In this document: positions 13,466 through 19,801 of the stretch, piece after piece
How the letters are laid out: the number at the start of each line of letters is the position of its first letter
How positions within the stretch are numbered: position 1 is the stretch's first letter
Source: a virus
Length of the DNA: 35,348 bases
Virus record (IMG/VR): IMGVR_UViG_3300008952_003043
Span: 1 to 35,348 of that record
Strand: one strand, 5' to 3'
Notes under the pieces: model-generated
Seen by the model: the letters and a program-made list of their open reading frames with translations, nothing else
Database searches by the model: none
What the model was told of the DNA's origin: nothing
Position numbers and translations under genes: made by a program

Positions 13466-13853
13466 GGGCAAGCTGGCCGATATCCGCAGACAACTCAAAG
13501 AGAAAGTTGAGGAAGGGGAAATCGAGGAAGGACCGTCCAGGACCCGCGAGTGGACCGGGGACCGTCCAGAAAAGAAGCGCACTATCAGGCGCAGCATCAA
13601 GAGTCAGGTACTGGCCCAGGGTCACGTGTCGCGACGGAGCAGGACATTTGCTTTCGAAGAAGGCGATCTCGTAGAAATCCACAATGTTCCGCACGGTCTT
13701 CGAAGAGACGTAAAACGTGGCGATGTCGCCATGGTCATTTCGACGCTGGGTGGTGGAGAAAGAGTCACTATTCAAATCGGCGCACACATAGCTTCAGTTA
13801 GTGGAACAGCGCTTAGACCATTGCCAGATTATGAAGAGGAAGACGATGAGTAA
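13452..13853 (+). CDS. SH3-like domain protein with basic helical N-terminus, 133 aa
   Basis: ATG 13452 has GGAGGGAAC upstream. Residues 1-60 are a highly charged helix (KGKLADIRRQLKEKVEEGEI, then basic KKRTIRRS). From about residue 75 the protein reads FEEGDLVEIHNVPHG...GDVAMVISTLGGGERVTIQI, an SH3/KOW-like strand pattern, and ends with an acidic run. May bind nucleic acid through the basic part. Overlaps the next start by 8 bases. Confidence 0.65.
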   Translation: MKLPKGKLADIRRQLKEKVEEGEIEEGPSRTREWTGDRPEKKRTIRRSIKSQVLAQGHVSRRSRTFAFEEGDLVEIHNVPHGLRRDVKRGDVAMVISTLGGGERVTIQIGAHIASVSGTALRPLPDYEEEDDE

Positions 13854-14154
13854 CATTATCGACATGCGAGAGTATAGAGAGATCGATCCGATTCTCAGAA
13901 AGGGAGACCTTGTCAGAGTGATCGAGTATCAGCCACCTTACGAACACCATATCGATGGACTGACAGGTATTGTCGTTGAAGTTCTCGAGACGTACGGTCC
14001 GGACACAGATGTGCCAGGACAAGCGAGCTGGCTGACCATCGCAGTTCCCGATGAGGAGGGCTGGTCAGAGTACGAGGTAGCACTAGGGATGATCGTTAGG
14101 CTCCTGGGTGCCGAGGCAGATGAGCTTCGTGGATATCAAGTGGGTTCTGTGTAA
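13846..14154 (+). CDS. SH3-like family protein, 102 aa
   Basis: ATG 13846 gives MSNIIDMREYREIDPILRKG, then DLVRVIEYQPPYE, GIVVEVLETYG, WLTIAVPDEEGW and a C-terminal extension ending YQVGSV. The central part fits the barrel pattern. GAGGAAGA upstream is the ribosome binding site. Its GTG TAA overprints the -35 of P10. Confidence 0.68.
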   Translation: MSNIIDMREYREIDPILRKGDLVRVIEYQPPYEHHIDGLTGIVVEVLETYGPDTDVPGQASWLTIAVPDEEGWSEYEVALGMIVRLLGAEADELRGYQVGSV

Positions 14155-14177
14155 GACGATCGCAGATAGGATATAAT
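14150..14177 (+). promoter_or_regulatory. Phage-family promoter P10
   Basis: TGTAAG at 14150, TATAAT at 14172, then AAGAAAGTAAACAAAGGAAGG leading to ATG 14203. Confidence 0.9.
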
Positions 14178-14202
14178 AAGAAAGTAAACAAAGGAAGGTC
14201 GC

Positions 14203-14316
14203 ATGAAAACACTGAAGCCCATCTTGCTAATCTGTGGTGGAGCATTGCTCGCCCTATATTTCGACTGGAGCGGCCTGACGGCTGACGTCTCGTCACTAAT
14301 CGGAGGTGCACTCTAA
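14203..14316 (+). CDS. Single-helix membrane peptide, 37 aa
   Basis: MKTLKPILLICGGALLALYF is a helix with a positive N-terminus, followed by a short outside part DWSGLTADVSSLIGGAL. AAAGGAAGG precedes ATG. First gene after P10; stop overlaps the next ATG by one base. Function unknown. Confidence 0.72.
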   Translation: MKTLKPILLICGGALLALYFDWSGLTADVSSLIGGAL

Positions 14317-14501
14317 TGAAAAAGAAGTACACAATCAAGAAGTTCAACGGCGATGACCAATACAGCTGGGCGGTATTCCGCGCAGAAGACGTGAAGGGGA
14401 TGCGAAGTCCCATCTTCTACGGTGACGCGACGCCGGTCATCAATGGTCTCGATCGCTCCGAAGCCCGGTATCACAGAGATCGACTGGAGCAGATCGCATG
14501 A
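14316..14501 (+). CDS. Hypothetical small basic protein, 61 aa
   Basis: MKKKYTIKKFNGDDQYSWAV followed by FRAEDVKGMRSPIFYGDATP and a helical end RSEARYHRDRLEQIA. Overlaps neighbours by 1 and 4 bases; CGGAGG upstream. Not recognised. Confidence 0.68.
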   Translation: MKKKYTIKKFNGDDQYSWAVFRAEDVKGMRSPIFYGDATPVINGLDRSEARYHRDRLEQIA

Positions 14502-14857
14502 AAACGTATACTTTCATCATCGGCAGCATGGACGACTTCGAGGGAATCGAAGACCTCATGGATTACGTGGAGCAGCAGGGTCCGGACTGGCAAAGGGGTA
14601 GATTGAACTACACATGTCATGAGTTCGAGGCACCTGAGAGCTGTGACGAGGAGACTGTGACCCTGATTGGTCGTGGTATCGCGTTCAGTAACGACTGGTC
14701 TATGGATGGGACGTACAGTTTTCTTGTGCACGGTGCGCTGGAGACTGAGTCCGAGAAGGACATGTTCGCACGCGGTGTGGAAGCTCGTGAGTCTATGAAG
14801 AGTACTCCCCGCGGCGTTGATACGCTTCACCCAGCAAACGATCCGGTGAGCTGGTAA
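14498..14857 (+). CDS. Hypothetical protein, 119 aa
   Basis: MKTYTFIIGSMDDFEGIEDL suggests a ferredoxin-like beta-alpha start; later HEFEAPESCDEETVTLIGRG and TYSFLVHGALETESEKDMF. Acidic overall. In a tightly coupled operon from P10 (4-base overlap before, 1-base after). Not recognised. Confidence 0.7.
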   Translation: MKTYTFIIGSMDDFEGIEDLMDYVEQQGPDWQRGRLNYTCHEFEAPESCDEETVTLIGRGIAFSNDWSMDGTYSFLVHGALETESEKDMFARGVEARESMKSTPRGVDTLHPANDPVSW

Positions 14858-15171
14858 TGAAAGAAGCCTCAGTACAAGTTAGCAAAGAAGAGGCGAACAT
14901 CCTCCTCGACGCTCTAGAAATGTACGGCGGTGTACACGATGCCATCGTCGGTGGACTGGGTCACAGAGCAATTGCCCTCATGGATAAAGTCATCGAAGCC
15001 GGCCTCGAGGCCGGTTGGGAAGAGGATTCTGACGTGGGCACTGTGGCCACGGACGGGGATGATTTGACTATCAGTGTACGTGTCGACACGCTCGCTGAGC
15101 GTACTCCAGCTCAGGGAATCGACCCCTTCGAGCTACCGGAAGAGGACGACATTACCGGATATCCGGTGTAA
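14857..15171 (+). CDS. Hypothetical acidic protein, 104 aa
   Basis: MKEASVQVSKEEANILLDAL and further helices to about residue 60, then an acidic beta part (DGDDLTISVRVDTLAER) and end DDITGYPV. Last gene of the P10 operon; its TAA overprints P11. Not recognised. Confidence 0.7.
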   Translation: MKEASVQVSKEEANILLDALEMYGGVHDAIVGGLGHRAIALMDKVIEAGLEAGWEEDSDVGTVATDGDDLTISVRVDTLAERTPAQGIDPFELPEEDDITGYPV

Positions 15172-15194
15172 AGCGCTCGAGCGCATGGTATAAT
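15167..15194 (+). promoter_or_regulatory. Phage-family promoter P11
   Basis: TGTAAA at 15167, TATAAT at 15189, then AAGAGTATAAGGAAAGGAAA before ATG 15221. Confidence 0.9.
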
Positions 15195-15220
15195 AAGAGT
15201 ATAAGGAAAGGAAAACAAAT

Positions 15221-15349
15221 ATGCTTTTTCTCAAAGGACTCGCACTGATTTGGAGCTTCGCGCTCGTCTGGTTTCTGATTTACGTCGGGATCGCAGGCTG
15301 GCTGCGGATGTTTGCCATCATTCCCACTTTTTTCATGAAGGACAACTAA
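15221..15349 (+). CDS. Membrane peptide, 42 aa
   Basis: MLFLKGLALIWSFALVWFLI continues hydrophobic through about residue 28 and ends FFMKDN. AAGGAAAGGAAAA is the ribosome binding site. First gene after P11; TAATG overlap with the next gene. Function unknown. Confidence 0.7.
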   Translation: MLFLKGLALIWSFALVWFLIYVGIAGWLRMFAIIPTFFMKDN

Positions 15350-15495
15350 TGACTAAAACTACTGCACGATCCCTCATCGGTAAGGGCGTCGAAACCTTTA
15401 TGGTCTTCGTCGGATTCTATATCATCGGTTTCTGTACCGTTATCACCATGGCGTGGGGCGCATTTAGCCTCTTGTCTTGGGCCATCTTCGGATAA
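15349..15495 (+). CDS. Membrane peptide, 48 aa
   Basis: ATG 15349 gives MTKTTARSLIGKGVETFMVF then a long hydrophobic stretch to the C-terminus (one long or two short helices). The start is fixed by the 1-base overlap with the previous stop. Function unknown; forms a pair with the peptide at 15221. Confidence 0.68.
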   Translation: MTKTTARSLIGKGVETFMVFVGFYIIGFCTVITMAWGAFSLLSWAIFG

Positions 15496-15507
15496 TAGGA
15501 AAGCCTC

Positions 15508-15726
15508 ATGAACATTCTTAACGATATTCTCTCAGAAGTAGAGCGGGCTACGCCCTTCGAAGCTGCTCAAGATCGAGCTAACATGTTCTCTGTGAACATG
15601 TTTCTGGCACACTCAATGAATGAGTGCATCAAGCACGGACTGTCCGTGAAAGGTAGCACCCAGGAGTTCGAACAGAAGATGCTTTTGGCCGCAAAGACGC
15701 TAGAGGCTATGAACGTTTCCGCCTAA
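15508..15726 (+). CDS. Hypothetical helical protein, 72 aa
   Basis: TAGGAAAGC precedes ATG 15508. MNILNDILSEVERATPFEAA and the rest are predicted all-helical, ending KTLEAMNVSA. Soluble. Last gene of the P11 operon. Not recognised. Confidence 0.68.
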   Translation: MNILNDILSEVERATPFEAAQDRANMFSVNMFLAHSMNECIKHGLSVKGSTQEFEQKMLLAAKTLEAMNVSA

Positions 15727-15731
15727 TTATA

Positions 15732-15759
15732 TGTAATACAGCGGATAGCATGGTATAAT
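15732..15759 (+). promoter_or_regulatory. Phage-family promoter P12
   Basis: TGTAAT at 15732, TATAAT at 15754, then AAGAAAGTAAGGAAAGGAA and the second leader word CTCACCAAGGAAAG before ATG 15822. Confidence 0.88.
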
Positions 15760-15821
15760 AAGAAAGTAAGGAAAGGAATCTTACAAATCACTCAAACTCC
15801 TCACCAAGGAAAGAAACAGAC

Positions 15822-16571
15822 ATGAAGCTCAACGTACGCAACGACGACATCAAAGTTGGAACCAACATTCTCGACATCGAGGTGCCTGACGCACTCCGAC
15901 GTAGAGTCCCTACTGGCGTCAAGTTCTTCGACGATGCACTCGGTGGTAAGGGTCTTACTCCCTCAGCCGTATACTTTTTCACTGGCACCCCGGGGTCTGG
16001 CAAGACCACAATGATGCTCAGCCTGGCGAACAACATCACCCGGAAGGGTGGCGTCGCCTTGTTCAACACCGCAGAGGAAAGCCTCTATCAGGTGCGCATG
16101 ACCACTGAGCGTCTCAATCTTCGGAGCGGTTTCATCGCAGGGCAGGAGAATCACATTCCCACCCTCCTCGAGAACTGCGACGCTATTCGCGCTGCGAACC
16201 CCGGAAAGGACTTCGTCCTGATCGTGGATTCCCTCCAGTGCATGGACGATGGCAAGTTCAACTCCGGTCGAATCACGACCGCGACGGCTGAGCGAAGCCT
16301 TCAGCTCATTACGGACTATTGCAAGACTCACATGGTCAACGCGATCATTATCGGTCAGGTCAACAAGTCCGGCCAGATGGCTGGAAGCAACAAGCTGAAG
16401 CACATGGTAGACGCGATGCTTTCGCTGGATGTGGAGCGCAAGGACCAAGATCTCTTCGGATGTCGGGTTCTCACCACCGAGAAGAATCGGTTCGGTGGCG
16501 CTGGTCACATCTTCTACCTGAATCTTCGCGCAAATGGATTTCAAGAGGTGGCTCGAGTGAGTGTCGGATAA
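15822..16571 (+). CDS. RadA-like RecA-fold ATPase core, 249 aa
   Basis: Walker A GTPGSGKT at 55-62, Walker B VLIVDSLQ at 132-139 and the RadA hallmark KNRFG at 221-225, after a segment KLKHMVDAML that matches RadA. Bacterial RadA (branch-migration helicase in recombination) is normally about 450 residues with an N-terminal zinc finger and C-terminal Lon-like domain; neither is present. It is therefore a minimal RadA/Sak4-type phage ATPase, probably in recombination or replication. Solo gene under P12. Confidence 0.85.
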   Translation: MKLNVRNDDIKVGTNILDIEVPDALRRRVPTGVKFFDDALGGKGLTPSAVYFFTGTPGSGKTTMMLSLANNITRKGGVALFNTAEESLYQVRMTTERLNLRSGFIAGQENHIPTLLENCDAIRAANPGKDFVLIVDSLQCMDDGKFNSGRITTATAERSLQLITDYCKTHMVNAIIIGQVNKSGQMAGSNKLKHMVDAMLSLDVERKDQDLFGCRVLTTEKNRFGGAGHIFYLNLRANGFQEVARVSVG

Positions 16572-16583
16572 TGACACCACCGT

Positions 16584-16620
16584 CGGACGGGGAGTCGCCT
16601 CTTTCTTGGTGACCCGTCCG
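16584..16620 (+). terminator. Stem-loop after the RadA-like gene
   Basis: CGGACGGG (16584-16591) and CCCGTCCG (16613-16620) form a perfect 8-base stem with a 21-base loop 13 bases past the stop. No T-tract follows, so it may protect the 3' end or act as a factor-dependent terminator. Confidence 0.4.
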
Positions 16621-16649
16621 GCATCCACCCCCTTCTCGAGGAACAATGT

Positions 16650-16823
16650 ATGGAGCCATGGACCCACGATCACATTCATGACAAACCGAAAGAAAAACAC
16701 CGACTAGCTCGTGCCCTCGTTGGCGTCGCGTTGGTCTGGAGCAGCGTTCTGGTAGTAACTGTTGGAACTGCTAGAGGCGTGAAGGAAGCAATGAAACGTG
16801 TAAAACACCGCGTAGTAGGGTAG
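16650..16823 (+). CDS. Single-pass membrane protein, 57 aa
   Basis: ATG 16650 with CGAGGAACA upstream gives MEPWTHDHIHDKPKEKHRLA, a His/Lys-rich soluble start, then one transmembrane helix (ARALVGVALVWSSVLVVTV) and a basic tail KEAMKRVKHRVVG. The TAG stop at 16821-16823 is the first half of the -10 TAGAAT of P13. Function unknown. Confidence 0.65.
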   Translation: MEPWTHDHIHDKPKEKHRLARALVGVALVWSSVLVVTVGTARGVKEAMKRVKHRVVG

Positions 16824-16826
16824 AAT
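16799..16826 (+). promoter_or_regulatory. Phage-family promoter P13
   Basis: TGTAAA at 16799, TAGAAT at 16821, inside the end of the upstream gene; then AGAAGTGCAGGAGG before ATG 16848. Confidence 0.75.
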
Positions 16827-16847
16827 AGAAGTGCAGGAGGTTCTGTA

Positions 16848-17063
16848 ATGACAGACAAGCTAATAGTTCAAAAACTAGTGTCAGCTGACAGAGGTGAAGA
16901 GCGCGTAACAATGTTCGAATGTCGAGTTACCGGGGATCTGATCATCCGCTTTGGAGGTGGAAGCTACACGCTTCGTGCTAAAGCCGGTGAGATGGCAGCG
17001 TTGTTGCTAGAACTCTCAGTGAAAGCTTCTGCAGCTGCCGGAGGAGTTATCGATGTCGATTGA
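16848..17063 (+). CDS. Hypothetical protein, 71 aa
   Basis: GCAGGAGGTTCTGTA gives a strong ribosome binding site. MTDKLIVQKLVSADRGEERV, then CRVTGDLIIRFGGGSYTLRA, a beta sheet, and a C-terminal helix MAALLLELSVKASAAA. Overlaps the next gene by 11 bases. Not recognised. Confidence 0.7.
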   Translation: MTDKLIVQKLVSADRGEERVTMFECRVTGDLIIRFGGGSYTLRAKAGEMAALLLELSVKASAAAGGVIDVD

Positions 17064-17226
17064 AGAGCTGCTTGAGTTAGCAGTAGAGTACAACTGGGAA
17101 GTACAGTATGATGTCGATGGGCAGCTGATCTTCTTCACGGGCGTCAACGATGAGAGTAAACGAGTAGATCCGTTGACCTACGAAGACTGGGACGACGAAG
17201 ATATCGACGACGAGTACTTGACGTGA
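17053..17226 (+). CDS. Acidic small protein, 57 aa
   Basis: ATG 17053, inside the previous gene with GGAGGAG about ten bases upstream. MSIEELLELAVEYNWEVQYD then LIFFTGVNDESKRVDP and a very acidic end DWDDEDIDDEYLT. Possibly a protein-binding or DNA-mimic protein by charge; unrecognised. Ends three bases before tRNA-Arg. Confidence 0.68.
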   Translation: MSIEELLELAVEYNWEVQYDVDGQLIFFTGVNDESKRVDPLTYEDWDDEDIDDEYLT

Positions 17227-17229
17227 TAT

Positions 17230-17306
17230 GCGCCCGTAGCTCAGCTGGATAGAGCATCGGCCTTCTAAGCCGAGGGTCATAGGTTCGAATCCTATCGGGC
17301 GTGCCA
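17230..17306 (+). tRNA. tRNA-Arg (anticodon TCT)
   Basis: 77 bases. Acceptor GCGCCCG pairs with CGGGCGT; D arm GCTC/GAGC; anticodon arm TCGGC-CTTCTAA-GCCGA with TCT; T arm ATAGG-TTCGAAT-CCTAT; discriminator G and encoded CCA. Reads AGA/AGG, which is common in AT-rich genes but rare in GC-rich hosts, so it may support translation of the AT-rich genes. Confidence 0.95.
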
Positions 17307-17321
17307 TTTACGAAGAGTTTA

Positions 17322-17349
17322 TGTAAAACACCTCCATGTGAGGTATAAT
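17322..17349 (+). promoter_or_regulatory. Phage-family promoter P14
   Basis: TGTAAA at 17322, TATAAT at 17344, then AGAAAAGTAAGGAAGGAAA. Downstream is a non-coding stretch and tRNA-Lys. Confidence 0.88.
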
Positions 17350-17355
17350 AGAAAA

Positions 17356-17660
17356 GTAAGGAAGGAAACTACTCCGGTGCGAAACTAAGGGTCGTTAACG
17401 TCGGGACTTGACCCCCCCGCTGAACACAGATACTTTTACATTTTGAGGACTCGGGTTTAGCGGCTCGAGTAAAAGGTGGCGGCGGCAGTCGCAGTAAACA
17501 AACCTCTGACGGTGAGCGATGCATTGGTGATCGCAAGACTCCGGAGACATGAGAACCATGTGCACCAACCACATGGAACGTACCTCGCAAGACGGTCCGT
17601 CACCCCCTCTACCCTTTCATCCAGCTCAAGCACGGGCATAGCCCAAGACTCAATAGCACG
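17356..17660 (+). ncRNA. Candidate non-coding RNA between the two tRNAs
   Basis: About 300 bases transcribed from P14 with no convincing gene. Visible hairpins: ACTCG/CGAGT (17449-17470), GCGAT/ATCGC (17516-17534), a perfect CCATGTG-CACCAAC-CACATGG (17556-17576) and GACG/CGTC (17591-17601). A GTG-started frame from 17476 ends inside the tRNA and is not credible as a whole. It does not match tmRNA, RNase P or 6S RNA landmarks that I know. May be a phage RNA co-transcribed with tRNA-Lys. Confidence 0.4.
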
Positions 17661-17668
17661 GATGATTT

Positions 17669-17744
17669 GGGTCGTTAGCTCAGTTGGCAGAGCATCGGAC
17701 TTTTAATCCGCAGGCCCCGGGTTCGAGCCCCGGACGACCCACCA
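17669..17744 (+). tRNA. tRNA-Lys (anticodon TTT)
   Basis: 76 bases. Acceptor GGGTCGT with ACGACCC; D arm GCTC/GAGC; anticodon arm CGGA-CTTTTAA-TCCG with TTT; T arm CCGGG-TTCGAGC-CCCGG; discriminator A and encoded CCA. Reads AAA/AAG. Confidence 0.95.
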
Positions 17745-17805
17745 TTCACTTAGAGACACTTAGCGTATACACAGAGCGCACTTCGAAGAGTATACATATA
17801 GTTGC

Positions 17806-18210
17806 ATGGCTGACAAAGACAAAGCATCCAGCAGGGTCTGGCAAAAGAGGACATTCGAGCTTGACCAGCTCCGCATCGGATGCGAAATGCTCATTAAGGA
17901 GTCAAAGCGGCTGCTAAAAAAGATAGACGCCGAAGGGATAGACAGTAACTATAGCATCAACAGTGATGTTCTTAGGTGGGCGAGGCAAGCCCACAGCGCG
18001 TGTTACACTCTCTCGCTACTACGAGAATGTCAGGTGTATATCGACGCTGACTGTGGTAGAATAGAAGTGTTAGGAAAGGAAAGGTTCAATGGCAAAGAAA
18101 AAGAAGGTCAAGACCCCGAAACCACGCAATTGGTTAGCGGTTCGTGCCCGGCTCCGTCCGGGAGCGGGTGCTCACAGCCCGAACAAGTACACCCGAAAGG
18201 TAAAGCATAA
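17806..18210 (+). CDS. Hypothetical protein, up to 134 aa, overlapping a nested gene
   Basis: MADKDKASSRVWQKRTFELD, then charged helices (LIKESKRLLKKIDAEGI, RQAHSACYTLSLLRECQVY). No ribosome binding site; TATAGT at 17797 lies just before the ATG, hinting at a leaderless mRNA. From about residue 85 the frame runs through promoter P15 and the whole 46-residue gene at 18089 and becomes low-quality (Gly/Pro/Ser/Gln), so the real C-terminus may be functionally unconstrained. Confidence 0.55.
   Translation: MADKDKASSRVWQKRTFELDQLRIGCEMLIKESKRLLKKIDAEGIDSNYSINSDVLRWARQAHSACYTLSLLRECQVYIDADCGRIEVLGKERFNGKEKEGQDPETTQLVSGSCPAPSGSGCSQPEQVHPKGKA
18035..18062 (+). promoter_or_regulatory. Phage-family promoter P15
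   Basis: TGTATA at 18035, TAGAAT at 18057, followed by AGAAGTGTTAGGAAAGGAAAGG before ATG 18089. It lies inside the coding frame of the gene at 17806. Confidence 0.72.
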
Positions 18211-18229
18211 GGGTAAGCCCATCTTGTAG
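18089..18229 (+). CDS. Very basic small protein, 46 aa
   Basis: ATG 18089 with GGAAAGGAAAGG upstream. MAKKKKVKTPKPRNWLAVRA continues RLRPGAGAHSPNK and ends KVKHKGKPIL. Similar tiny Lys/Arg-rich proteins of the form ...PRN-W/F-x-A-V-x-A-x-x-R... occur in phages and bacteria; function not known to me, nucleic-acid or ribosome binding is plausible from charge. Stop TAG abuts the -35 of P16. Confidence 0.75.
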   Translation: MAKKKKVKTPKPRNWLAVRARLRPGAGAHSPNKYTRKVKHKGKPIL

Positions 18230-18258
18230 TGTACACGAGATCAGCAGCTGAGTAGAAT
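18230..18258 (+). promoter_or_regulatory. Phage-family promoter P16 (leaderless)
   Basis: TGTACA at 18230 and TAGAAT at 18253 (offset 23). The ATG of the next gene at 18265 is only seven bases after the -10, with no ribosome binding site, so the transcript likely starts at or next to the start codon. Confidence 0.7.
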
Positions 18259-18264
18259 AAGAAC

Positions 18265-18552
18265 ATGGAAGAGCAAGACAAACTACTGCAGATGGCCGAG
18301 GAGATGGGCGAAGCCCGCCAGAGAATCGAGCGCACTGCAATGACATTGAAAACAAATCTCACAAATATTCGTTCAAAGATTAATCTAGCACTCAATGAGT
18401 TGGAGCGACGAGGAACGGAAGCAGATCTTGGCACCCTCGGAAGCTTGCACGAGACCGGTGCTGTAATTGACCAACAGGTAGAGAAGCTGAAAGAGCAACG
18501 TATCTACCTCGAGCAAGCACTTAACTCACTGAAATTGATCAAACTTACTTGA
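18265..18552 (+). CDS. Coiled-coil protein, 95 aa
   Basis: MEEQDKLLQMAEEMGEARQR and nearly all the rest is heptad-like helix, with a break at ADLGTLGSLHETGA near residues 53-66, i.e. a two-helix hairpin. Probably leaderless (see P16). Followed by another helical protein at 18563. Function unknown. Confidence 0.75.
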   Translation: MEEQDKLLQMAEEMGEARQRIERTAMTLKTNLTNIRSKINLALNELERRGTEADLGTLGSLHETGAVIDQQVEKLKEQRIYLEQALNSLKLIKLT

Positions 18553-18562
18553 GGAGTAAGCG

Positions 18563-18778
18563 ATGAGTATCGCATCAGAAGTGTATACACAGCTCGGTCT
18601 AGATGCTGTGGAAAGTTGGACTAGTCTCTGCCAGAGGTACGAGGCTATCAAGAAAGAAATGGAAACCATGAGAGGAGAGGAGCTGGACAGGTTGCTGAAA
18701 GAGATTCAATCGGTAGGCAGCGCAATAAACCGGATCGAGGAGGACGCAGGCATTCCAGCAAAGAATCGAACGAGCTAG
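18563..18778 (+). CDS. Coiled-coil protein, 71 aa
   Basis: TGAGGAGTAAGCG before ATG is a strong ribosome binding site. MSIASEVYTQLGLDAVESWT then charged helix RYEAIKKEMETMRGEELDRL to the end. Likely partner of the coiled-coil protein just upstream. Function unknown. Confidence 0.72.
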   Translation: MSIASEVYTQLGLDAVESWTSLCQRYEAIKKEMETMRGEELDRLLKEIQSVGSAINRIEEDAGIPAKNRTS

Positions 18779-18823
18779 ATATATATAAGACGTCCCCTAC
18801 TCCACCACAGCGAGGTTACTCGT

Positions 18824-18991
18824 ATGACATATGAACTTTGGATCAACGGTGTTTTCTTTGATGAGACGCGTAGTCACTCACTTGCATTTGCATGGTTTAG
18901 CGACTGGCTAGCTCGTCACCCAAAAACTGTAGGGCTGAAATTCGAGCCGGACCCGGAGCCGACATCGTTCTTTCCCCGACTTTTCCTGTAA
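18824..18991 (+). CDS. Hypothetical protein, 55 aa
   Basis: ATG 18824 follows GAGGTTACTCGT, which both serves as ribosome binding site and is a lone copy of the repeat word of the 7.3-7.7 kb field. MTYELWINGVFFDETRSHSL, then AFAWFSDWLARHP and a proline-rich acidic end with FFPRLFL. CTG TAA overprints the -35 of P17. Not recognised. Confidence 0.68.
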   Translation: MTYELWINGVFFDETRSHSLAFAWFSDWLARHPKTVGLKFEPDPEPTSFFPRLFL

Positions 18992-19014
18992 AACAGCAGC
19001 TGCTGTGATATAAT
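18987..19014 (+). promoter_or_regulatory. Phage-family promoter P17
   Basis: TGTAAA at 18987, TATAAT at 19009, then AAGAAAGTAAACAAAGGAAGG before ATG 19040. Confidence 0.9.
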
Positions 19015-19039
19015 AAGAAAGTAAACAAAGGAAGGTTAC

Positions 19040-19801
19040 ATGCCTCGCAAGTCTCTTGAACGTCGGCTCTCTGAAACCCAAGCAACTCTTGAGCTGTGGA
19101 AGGCAGCTGGGTTGGAGAATGATCGATCGGCGCAGTTCATGCGCGATATGATCGCGAGGATGCAGCGTAATAAGGGACTCTCGGCGGGACAGCGCAAGTA
19201 CGTCGATTCCCTTATCGTTCAGGGTGCCCCGGTGATTCACAACGAAGCGCTGTGTGCCCGCATCGATGCCGCGGCCGCAGTCCCGGGGATGGAGTCATGC
19301 GTGTCGGCGATGAGTGACTTTCGGTATAAGCTCTCGAAAGGTTGGAACCTTAGCGAGAAGCAGCGGGCATTCCTCGACAGTATGCTCGAGCAGGCTGACA
19401 AGCTGAAGGCAGAAGGGTTGCCTACACTTACGGATGCGGAGCATGCGCTGGTTCAAGGGTTGTTGCGATTCGCTCAGCGACAGAATAGCTACTACTGGAG
19501 TCACCGTCCTGGAGCCGCGCGCGCATGCGAGACTGCTAAGAGCTTCTATGGGTTGCACAATACACTCACAGGTCGACAGCTTCAGTATCTTCGTGGATCG
19601 TTCAAGGGTGTCGTACGTCGTTACGAGTCCCCGCGGCTCGAGGAAGGATCGCTTGGGTATATGCGTCAGACGGCGGTAATGGTCGTCTCTGCACCGTATT
19701 TCTCCGAGCAGAATGGTGTCCTAGTACAGGATGTGCTGATCGAAGGCGCGATGAGGACTGTCAGGGAAGAGCAGCTCGGCAAAAGGCGTAGTCGCTCATG
19801 A
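19040..19801 (+). CDS. Protein with three LSxxQRxxLDS motifs, 253 aa
   Basis: MPRKSLERRLSETQATLELW starts a helical protein. The same helix-turn word occurs three times: GLSAGQRKYVDSLI (about 46-59), NLSEKQRAFLDSML (about 103-116) and TLTGRQLQYLRGSF (about 177-190). Motifs of this type recur in phage DNA-associated proteins, but I cannot name the family. Good leader from P17; overlaps the next gene by 4 bases. Confidence 0.7.
   Translation: MPRKSLERRLSETQATLELWKAAGLENDRSAQFMRDMIARMQRNKGLSAGQRKYVDSLIVQGAPVIHNEALCARIDAAAAVPGMESCVSAMSDFRYKLSKGWNLSEKQRAFLDSMLEQADKLKAEGLPTLTDAEHALVQGLLRFAQRQNSYYWSHRPGAARACETAKSFYGLHNTLTGRQLQYLRGSFKGVVRRYESPRLEEGSLGYMRQTAVMVVSAPYFSEQNGVLVQDVLIEGAMRTVREEQLGKRRSRS

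Noticed and set aside
15963-16700. Minus-strand frame opposite the RadA-like gene
   Set aside because: Mirror of the plus gene that has Walker and KNRFG motifs.
17356-17660. tmRNA or RNase P RNA
   Set aside because: No alanyl tRNA-like ends with a tag reading frame and no conserved RNase P core words could be seen.
17476-17706. 76-codon plus-strand frame between the tRNAs
   Set aside because: It runs into the tRNA-Lys gene and ends in the anticodon arm; only a GTG start with a weak upstream site.
17230-17744. Prophage attachment site at the tRNA genes
   Set aside because: No repeated tRNA 3' fragment and no integrase gene in the window; both tRNAs are complete.
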